Source: Caccousia sp900752115
GTDB lineage: Bacteria > Bacillota > Clostridia > Oscillospirales > Acutalibacteraceae
DNA: 19,912 nt
Direction: 5' to 3'
Assembly (NCBI GenBank): GCA_902472225.1
Contig: CABRNB010000052.1
Span: forward strand, 1 to 19,912
A model generated the notes under the pieces. The model saw nothing but the letters and a program-made list of their open reading frames with translations, made no database searches and was not told the DNA's origin. Shown piece after piece: positions 15,076-19,912 of this stretch. The position numbers and the translations under genes were made by a program. Numbering within the stretch: position 1 is the first letter of the stretch; every line of letters starts with the position of its first letter.

Positions 15076-15381
15076 ATATGCAGGGTGCCTGTCAGGCACT
15101 GCCTGAAGAAAGACAACGTGGATGTCTGCTGCCGGCCGGAGCAGATCCCATGGACGGTTTTCCCGGAATGCAGACGAATCAGAACGCGCTCCGGGGCTGG
15201 AAAACCGGTATGGCGTTTGCTTCTTCAGACGGCGTCTGTGTCAGGAGAATAGGAAAGTTGAGTGAAAGGCTCACACGGTCCCGCCGCTGTAAGGGAAGAG
15301 CTGTATTTTATGATGTCACTGGGAAACTGGGAAGGCAAAATGCAGCGATGACGCCCAAGTCAGAAGACCTGCCCTGTGTAT
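15076..15381 (+). ncRNA. Cobalamin (B12) riboswitch, enlarged
   Basis: The conserved core is clear: AGGAGAATAGGAAAGTTGAG (15243-15262), ACGGTCCCGCCGCTGTAA (15275-15292), TCACTGGGAAACTGGGAAGG (15316-15335) and the B12 box AAGTCAGAAGACCTGCC (15357-15373). A closing P1 stem pairs ATATGCAGGG (15076-15085) with CCCTGTGTAT (15372-15381) with two wobbles, which sets the boundaries. The element is about 306 bases, against roughly 200 for typical members; the extra bases lie between the 5' P1 strand and the core. It precedes a cobalt importer, the usual logic being shut-off of cobalt uptake when cobalamin is plentiful. Confidence 0.93.
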
Positions 15382-15640
15382 GAGATTTACACTGGTTACG
15401 AACGATGGCCACGTGTAAGAACAGGTTGGCTCCAGGCATGCATGGCGAAGAGCTGCCGTTTGAACGACGGATTCCACTGCGGAGTGTTTATCGCATTCTT
15501 TTTTGAAAAAGCGGGAGAGTTTTTTTGAGTTTGCACTGCATTTTCAGACAGGGGTACGTGAAGCTTCGGCACGATCCGTGAATCAGGCGGCGCCGGTTTC
15601 TTTTGTCATGGGCGTGCTGTGCCGCCTTGTTCTCCCGATG
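15382..15640 (+). other. Long leader linker between aptamer and terminator
   Basis: About 260 transcribed bases lie between the riboswitch and the terminator hairpin. No ORF with a ribosome site was seen. The stretch has T-rich parts (around 15496-15530) and possible local hairpins such as GCC/GGC around GCCACGTGTAAGAACAGG. It probably holds part of the switching structure, but I could not derive a fold. Confidence 0.45.
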
Positions 15641-15669
15641 GCCTGTCAATGTGTTGACAGGCTTTTTTT
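15641..15669 (+). terminator. Riboswitch-controlled intrinsic terminator before cbiM
   Basis: GCCTGTCAA (15641-15649) and TTGACAGGC (15654-15662) form a nine-base-pair stem with a TGTG loop, followed by seven T. It lies 40 bases before cbiM and downstream of the B12 riboswitch, so it is the likely expression platform, ending transcription when cobalamin binds. Confidence 0.93.
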
Positions 15670-15708
15670 GCACCCTTTTGCAGGGGGTAAAAGAAAGGAG
15701 AAAAGAAA

Positions 15709-16467
15709 ATGAAAACCATGCGCTTTTCCAGAACACAGAAACGAATTCTCGCGTATACGGGTGTTTTGTCCGCTATTCTCGGAATTCCGGCGGGCGTCAG
15801 CGCCATGCACATCATGGAGGGATACCTTCCTGCGTCGCACTGCATTGCCTGGGGAATTCTGTGCATCCCGTTCCTTCTCGCAGGCTTTATGTCCATCAGC
15901 AGAACACTTCGCGAACACAGGAATCTTATCACGCTTTTTGCCATGTCCGGTGCGTACATTTTTGTAATTTCTTCTCTGAAAATTCCGTCGATCACGGGAA
16001 GCTGTTCGCATATGACAGGAACAGGGCTGGGAGCAATCTTGTTTGGACCGTCGGCCGTGTCGCTTTTGGGAGTGATCGTCCTTCTGTTTCAGGCTCTTCT
16101 TTTGGCGCATGGGGGGCTGACAACCCTTGGGGCCAATACTTTTTCCATGGCTGTTGCGGGTCCTTTTGTTTCCTATGGAATTTATTTCGTATGCGGAAAG
16201 CTTAAAATGAACAAGAAGCTCAGTGTTTTTCTTGCGGCGGCTCTGGGGGATTTAACAACCTACTGTGTTACCGCCGCCCAAATGGCGCCGGCGCATCATA
16301 CCGATACGACGGTAATCGGCGCTTTTGGGAAGTTTCTGCTTGTTTTTGCCCCGACACAGCTGCCTCTTGCCGTCGTTGAGGGCCTGCTCACCGTGTTGAT
16401 TGTGATGGCGCTTGAAACATATGCCAGGCCGGAGCTTCGCGCATCCGGTTATCTGGAGGTGCAGTGA
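15709..16467 (+). CDS. cbiM: CbiM, substrate-capture membrane component of the cobalt ECF-type transporter
   Basis: The product is 252 residues. With CbiN, CbiQ and CbiO it imports Co2+ for cobalamin synthesis. An N-terminal signal-like segment (about 1-32, positive start then hydrophobic, ending GVSA) precedes MHIMEGYLP (33-41). In this family, processing exposes Met-His at the mature N-terminus, and these residues (here Met33 and His34) help bind the metal. His101 in GSCSHMTGTGLGA is another expected ligand. Several hydrophobic segments follow (about 49-63, 74-90, 108-130, 140-160, 172-185, 205-235). AAAGGAG lies eight bases before ATG 15709. It is the first gene of cbiMNQO and directly follows the riboswitch terminator. 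A nickel role is less likely given the B12 riboswitch. Confidence 0.95.
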   Translation: MKTMRFSRTQKRILAYTGVLSAILGIPAGVSAMHIMEGYLPASHCIAWGILCIPFLLAGFMSISRTLREHRNLITLFAMSGAYIFVISSLKIPSITGSCSHMTGTGLGAILFGPSAVSLLGVIVLLFQALLLAHGGLTTLGANTFSMAVAGPFVSYGIYFVCGKLKMNKKLSVFLAAALGDLTTYCVTAAQMAPAHHTDTTVIGAFGKFLLVFAPTQLPLAVVEGLLTVLIVMALETYARPELRASGYLEVQ

Positions 16468-16468
16468 T

Positions 16469-16798
16469 ATGAAGAAAAAAGTAGCGGCGATCCTTCTTGC
16501 TGTTTTGGTTCTTGTCTTTGTTCCGCTTTTTGTGCTGCGTGACGCCGCGTTTGGAGGTTCTGACGACGCCGGAAGCGCTGTGGTGGAGGAAGTGGATTCC
16601 TCTTATGAGCCCTGGGCGTCTCCGCTGCTGGAGACGCTGATAGGCGGGGAACTTCCCGGTGAGGTGGAAAGTCTGTTCTTTTGTCTTCAGACCGGTATCG
16701 GGGTGGGCGTGATTGCCTTTTTCCTGGGACGCTTTGTGGAGCGGAAGAAATGGATGAAGGCGGAGGAGTGTTGCCCCGATGAAGGGAATCCGACATGA
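16469..16798 (+). CDS. cbiN: CbiN, small membrane subunit of the cobalt transporter
   Basis: The product is 109 residues with one transmembrane helix at each end (about 4-23 and 74-90) and an extracytoplasmic loop between. The loop contains FGGSDD (28-33), SSYEPWASPL (44-53) and EVESLFFCLQTGIG (65-78), matching the usual CbiN pattern. CbiN is thought to help CbiM load cobalt. Start ATG 16469 has GGAGG nine bases upstream and begins two bases after the cbiM stop; the longer frame from 16412 would overlap cbiM. The cytoplasmic tail is somewhat longer and more charged than in short CbiN proteins. Confidence 0.93.
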   Translation: MKKKVAAILLAVLVLVFVPLFVLRDAAFGGSDDAGSAVVEEVDSSYEPWASPLLETLIGGELPGEVESLFFCLQTGIGVGVIAFFLGRFVERKKWMKAEECCPDEGNPT

Positions 16799-17568
16799 TT
16801 CTGGCCGACAAGCTTTGCTACAGTTCGAAGCTGCGGTATGAGAATGCCGGAGAGAAGGTTGCTTTTGCTGCAGTGACACTGTGCATTTGTGTGGTCAGCC
16901 GTTCTGCGGCGGTGGCGTGTATTGTGCTGGCAGCCATGGGATTCTTGACGGTTGTCAAAGGAGGGGTGAAGCTTTTTCGCTATCTGAAACTGCTCTCTCT
17001 TCCGGTTGCATTTCTGCTTGCCAGCACGCTTGCTATTCTGTTTAATATCGGGCCGGAGCCGATGGATCTCTTTGCCGTCCCTCTGGGAGACTGGTATTTT
17101 ACGGCGGGACGGGAGTCGTTTCTGTATGCAGTGCGCCTGATTCTGACAGCACTTGCCTCTGTATCGTGCCTCTATTTTCTCTCTTTTACAACGCCCGTGC
17201 CCGATATTTTGGAAGTGCTGAGGAAACTTCACTGCCCGAAGCTGCTTTTGGAGCTGATGCTGCTTGTTTACCGTTTTATCTTTCTCCTGTTGGATACGGC
17301 GTCTGCGATCATGACGGCTCAAAATTGCCGGCTCGGCAACAGAGACTGGAAAACGTCGCTGCGCTCGTTCGGCATGATGGGATCGGCCTTGATGCTTCTT
17401 GCCTCCCGCCGGGCCAATCAGCTGTACGTTTCCATGGAGGCCCGGTGTTATGAGGATACCATCCGCGTTCTGCCCGAAGGGCGGCCTCCGAAGGCAGGAG
17501 CGATTGCGGCGATTGCGGTGTTTGACGGCGCTCTGCTTTTGTTTGCGCTGTGGAGAAAATATGTATGA
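16795..17568 (+). CDS. cbiQ: CbiQ, transmembrane coupling (T) component of the cobalt ECF-type transporter
   Basis: The product is 257 residues of a polytopic membrane protein. It links the CbiO ATPase to CbiM. Hydrophobic segments lie at about 21-55, 65-85, 108-131, 151-167, 193-203 and 235-253. The two cytoplasmic coupling regions typical of EcfT/CbiQ are present: PVPDILEVLRKLHCPKLL (135-152) and SRRANQLYVSMEARCY (204-219), where many relatives have ARGY. Its ATG overlaps the cbiN TGA by four bases (16795-16798), so translation is probably coupled. The C-terminus similarly overlaps cbiO. Confidence 0.94.
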   Translation: MILADKLCYSSKLRYENAGEKVAFAAVTLCICVVSRSAAVACIVLAAMGFLTVVKGGVKLFRYLKLLSLPVAFLLASTLAILFNIGPEPMDLFAVPLGDWYFTAGRESFLYAVRLILTALASVSCLYFLSFTTPVPDILEVLRKLHCPKLLLELMLLVYRFIFLLLDTASAIMTAQNCRLGNRDWKTSLRSFGMMGSALMLLASRRANQLYVSMEARCYEDTIRVLPEGRPPKAGAIAAIAVFDGALLLFALWRKYV

Positions 17569-18443
17569 GTAAGACAGACGTTATCTTGCAGGCGGAAGGC
17601 CTGACCTATACCTATGAAGGCGGAGATTCCCCCGCGCTTCAGGATCTTTCCCTGTCTGTTGAACGTGGAAAGAGAATTGCGCTCATGGGGGCGAATGGAA
17701 GCGGAAAATCCACTTTTCTTCTGTGCTGCACGGGGATTTGCAGGCCTCAGAAAGGGAAATTGTTTTTTGACGGAAAAGAGGTTTCCTATGACAGGAAAAG
17801 CCTGCTGCATTTAAGAAGCAAAGTGGGGCTTGTTTTTCAGGATCCCGATACGCAGTTGTTTTCTGCCAGTGTGTATCAGGAGATTTCTTTCGGCATCCTG
17901 AATCTGGGGATCCCGGAAGAGGAGGCCGCGAAAGAGGTGGAGCGGGTGATGGATCGCCTGGGCATCGCTCCATTCCGTCACAAGCCGACGCACGCGCTGA
18001 GCGGCGGCCAGAAAAAGCTTGTTTCCATCGCCGATATTCTTGTCATGCATCCTGAGGTGATCATTCTGGACGAGCCTGCGGCGGCGCTGGATCCTAGACA
18101 TACGGATATGGTGAACCGCCTCGTCGATCGGATGACGGAAGAGGGAATGACGGTCATTATGGCGACGCATGATGTAAACTATGCGTATGAGTGGGCCGAT
18201 GAGGTTGTACTGTTTCATGAGGGAAGAGTGCTGGCACAGGGAACTCCCTCTGAAGTCTTTCGCGATCGCGAAGCGCTTGAACGCACGCATCTGGAACGGC
18301 CGGTTGTGCTGAAATTGTTTGAGGATCTGTGCTCGCAGAGAGTCTTGGACGTAGGGCTGCCGTATCCTGCGGCGATGACGGTGTTGGAAGAATATCTTGT
18401 TCGTCGAATTTGTTCGTCGCCGGAGTGCTCCGGCGGCTCCTGA
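17565..18443 (+). CDS. cbiO: CbiO, ATPase of the cobalt ECF-type transporter
   Basis: The product is 292 residues, a typical ABC ATPase of ECF importers, peripheral on the cytoplasmic face. Walker A is GANGSGKST (42-50), the Q-loop FQDPDTQLF (91-99), the signature LSGGQKK (145-151), Walker B VIILDEP (165-171) and the switch His202 in ATHDV. A C-terminal extension (about 235-292) has family-typical variability. ATG 17565 is preferred over GTG 17550 because it overlaps the cbiQ stop (ATGA) exactly as in the previous junction and has GGAG nine bases upstream. It is the last gene of the operon, followed by a strong terminator. Confidence 0.95.
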   Translation: MSKTDVILQAEGLTYTYEGGDSPALQDLSLSVERGKRIALMGANGSGKSTFLLCCTGICRPQKGKLFFDGKEVSYDRKSLLHLRSKVGLVFQDPDTQLFSASVYQEISFGILNLGIPEEEAAKEVERVMDRLGIAPFRHKPTHALSGGQKKLVSIADILVMHPEVIILDEPAAALDPRHTDMVNRLVDRMTEEGMTVIMATHDVNYAYEWADEVVLFHEGRVLAQGTPSEVFRDREALERTHLERPVVLKLFEDLCSQRVLDVGLPYPAAMTVLEEYLVRRICSSPECSGGS

Positions 18444-18476
18444 GACGGACGGGGAACAGGGATTTTGCTTCGCATG

Positions 18477-18515
18477 GGCCGGGACGGAAAGGCGGCTTTC
18501 CGTTCCGGCCTTTTG
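18477..18515 (+). terminator. Terminator of the cbiMNQO operon
   Basis: A 15-base-pair stem with one G-U pair (18477-18491 with 18496-18510), a GCGG loop and a following TTTTG. It lies 34 bases after the cbiO stop. Confidence 0.92.
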
Positions 18516-18518
18516 TCC

Positions 18519-18547
18519 TTGATTGTCTTCCGGTTTCGTTATACAAT
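18519..18547 (+). promoter_or_regulatory. Candidate promoter of the oxidoreductase gene
   Basis: TTGATT, a 17-base spacer and TACAAT match the sigma-A consensus in four and five of six positions. They lie just after the cbiO terminator and give a leader of about 125 bases. Confidence 0.6.
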
Positions 18548-18677
18548 TTGGTTAGATTACCGGGATGGTCTGTTTGCGGGGTGCGTTCCGGTTTGAGGTT
18601 CCGGTTTTTCGCCGGACTGTTTGGGAGGGGAGGGCCTTCTGTCCCGCACAAAACCGAAGAACAAGGAGGGGGAAGCT

Positions 18678-19751
18678 GTGGAGTCTGTCACCTTTGCTAT
18701 GTTGGGCGGCGGCTGGAGAAGCGAGTTTTATACCCGCATCGCGAACGCGGCGCCGGAGCGATTCTGTCTTCGTGCCGTCTGGATTCGGAATCCGGAGAAA
18801 GCGGAGCAGTACCGGCAAAAATACGGAGTTCCGGTTGCGGCAAGCTTTGAGGAGCTTCTGGAGCTTGATGTGGATTTTTACGTTCTTTGTCTGCCGTGGA
18901 AGGAAAACATGGAGTACAGCCGCAGGCTGATTGAAAAGGGACGCGCTGTGCTGACCGAAACGCCTCCCGCGCCAACGGTCGAAGCGCTCAATGAGTTCTG
19001 GGAGTTTTGCGTCAGCCGTCGGGCAAAAATTCAGATTGGCGAGGAATATCCGATGCAGCCCTATCATGCAGCGTTATATTCTCTCGTGAGGGAGGGAAGG
19101 ATCGGCGAACCTACGCATTTGAGCATCTCCATGATGCACGGGTATCACTGCATGTGCATCGGAAGGCGGCTGCTGGGCGTAGGGATGGAGCCTGCGGCGG
19201 TATCGGGCAGGAAATACAGAAGAATGATTGCGCGCACCTGTGATCGGTCCGGTGAGTCCGCCGATCATCCGCTGCGCGAAACGGTCCAGGATCGCGCTGT
19301 TCTGGAATTTGAAAGCGGTAAAACTCTCTTTTATGATTTTTCAGGCGAGCAGTATTTTTCTCTGATTCGCTCGACTTCTCTCTGGCTCTGCGGCGAACGT
19401 GGGGAAGTGCGCGATGGAATGGTTCGTTTTCTGAACGGGGAGGGGGACTGCGTACAGGACGAGCTTCGGCGCGTGGATCTTGGCCGGTACGGCAATTTGC
19501 AGGGATACAGTCATCGTGGAATCCAGTTCTGCGGGCGGTGGGTATACGAAAACCCGCTTCCGGGTATTCCGCTGACAGATGATGAGCTTGCCGTCGCAGT
19601 CAACCTGCTGGAAACCGGGAGATATCTGAAAACAGGAGAGCAGTCCTACACGCTTCGTGATGCCTGTCAGGATACGTATCTTTCGTTTGTGATGCAGGAA
19701 GCCCTTGCTTCCGGAAGCGAACTCAGAACGCAGCGGCAGAGCTGGAGCTGA
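18678..19751 (+). CDS. Gfo/Idh/MocA-family oxidoreductase with altered catalytic motif
   Basis: The product is 357 residues from GTG 18678, chosen because AAGGAGG lies eight bases upstream and the frame further left is unlike the family. The N-terminal Rossmann domain starts VTFAMLGGGWRSEFYTRIAN (4-23), a variant of the GxGxxG nucleotide-binding loop. DVDFYVLCLPWKEN (64-77) corresponds to the family block before the catalytic motif. At 93-98, where most members have EKP, this protein reads TETPPA, so the conserved Lys is replaced by Thr. The C-terminal part carries GEEYPMQPYHAAL and GRIGEPTHL, typical of the substrate domain. Members oxidise or reduce sugars and cyclitols with NAD(P). The substrate here is unknown, and the missing Lys makes ordinary dehydrogenase activity uncertain. 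It is a single-gene unit. Confidence 0.85.
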   Translation: MESVTFAMLGGGWRSEFYTRIANAAPERFCLRAVWIRNPEKAEQYRQKYGVPVAASFEELLELDVDFYVLCLPWKENMEYSRRLIEKGRAVLTETPPAPTVEALNEFWEFCVSRRAKIQIGEEYPMQPYHAALYSLVREGRIGEPTHLSISMMHGYHCMCIGRRLLGVGMEPAAVSGRKYRRMIARTCDRSGESADHPLRETVQDRAVLEFESGKTLFYDFSGEQYFSLIRSTSLWLCGERGEVRDGMVRFLNGEGDCVQDELRRVDLGRYGNLQGYSHRGIQFCGRWVYENPLPGIPLTDDELAVAVNLLETGRYLKTGEQSYTLRDACQDTYLSFVMQEALASGSELRTQRQSWS

Positions 19752-19817
19752 AACAGGCTGGCGCCCGGATCGATCGGAAATTCGTTTGTCCGGCATTCGG
19801 AGAAATCGATGGAACAG

Positions 19818-19859
19818 AAAAGCACAGCCGGGATCACACGATCCCGGCTGTGCTTTTTT
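19818..19859 (+). terminator. Terminator of the oxidoreductase gene
   Basis: An 18-base-pair perfect stem, 19818-19835 with 19840-19857, has a GCACAGCCGGGATC core and an ACAC loop, with the T-run continuing past the arm. A-rich bases before the stem would allow weaker function on the other strand. Confidence 0.93.
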
Positions 19860-19880
19860 GCTGCCTTTAGGCTTAACAAA

Positions 19881-19901
19881 ACCCCTGGTTCAACCAGGGG
19901 T
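19881..19901 (-). terminator. Probable terminator of a leftward gene beyond the right edge
   Basis: ACCCCTGG and CCAGGGGT arms surround TTCAA. On the minus strand the hairpin is followed by TTTTG and preceded by an A-poor, T-rich stretch. No plus-strand T-run follows, so it most likely serves a minus-strand gene outside the window. Confidence 0.6.
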
Positions 19902-19912
19902 AAATAAAAAAG

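Noticed and set aside
15076..15220. A second, tandem cobalamin aptamer in the long leader
   Set aside because: Only one B12 box and one core are present; the extra sequence is better explained as an insertion inside a single aptamer whose P1 closes around it.
15503..15712. Small plus-strand ORF in the cbi leader
   Set aside because: It has no ribosome site or recognisable product, and it runs through the terminator hairpin.
1..19912. Mobile elements, CRISPR arrays, tRNA or rRNA genes
   Set aside because: No transposase-like frame, regularly spaced repeats, or tRNA/rRNA signature was seen on either strand by eye.

Overview
The window looks like a chromosomal segment of a gut-type, moderately GC-rich Clostridia member, most likely Oscillospiraceae/Ruminococcaceae. 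The evidence is strong AGGAGG-type ribosome binding sites, consensus sigma-A promoters, a LacI-type regulator, a B12 riboswitch in front of cbiMNQO, and cytoplasmic xylan-oligosaccharide enzymes. The family-level guess rests on general similarity of the protein types and was not tested by a search.

Region 1 (1-12442, all on the minus strand) is a xylan/arabinoxylan utilisation operon read right to left. A near-perfect promoter (12414-12442) and a LacI-type operator (12385-12398) lead into the C-terminal remnant of a sugar ABC-transporter binding protein (11310-12365). A GC-rich hairpin follows (11228-11250). Then come a GH10 xylanase fused to a GH120-like beta-xylosidase, a three-part GH43 enzyme, a type-B carboxylesterase, a CE1-like esterase, a GH39 beta-xylosidase, a GH43 enzyme with a CBM6-like tail, and a GH3 beta-xylosidase/beta-glucosidase that runs off the left edge. 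None of the enzymes has a visible signal peptide. The inferred job is complete cytoplasmic breakdown of imported, still arabinosylated and esterified xylo-oligosaccharides. The importer itself is broken or missing here.

Region 2 (12612-13834, minus strand) is the LacI-family regulator with its terminator and promoter. The same 14-base operator sits at its own promoter and at the xylan promoter, so autoregulation plus local control of the operon is likely. The reading frame has no ATG/GTG/TTG at the expected start; an ACG occupies that place.

Region 3 (13884-14866, minus strand) is a stand-alone SpoU/TrmH-type RNA 2'-O-methyltransferase.

Region 4 (15031-18515, plus strand) is a cobalt uptake operon, cbiM-cbiN-cbiQ-cbiO, with translationally overlapping genes. 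It is preceded by a consensus promoter, an unusually large cobalamin riboswitch and a classical intrinsic terminator just before cbiM.

Region 5 (18519-19912) is a single Gfo/Idh/MocA-type oxidoreductase with a changed catalytic motif. It has its own promoter and terminator, and a second hairpin probably ends a leftward gene beyond the right edge.

I saw no CRISPR array, insertion sequence, rRNA or tRNA. The most unusual items are the GH10-GH120 fusion, the promoter-to-truncated-transporter junction, the ACG start of the regulator, and the enlarged riboswitch.
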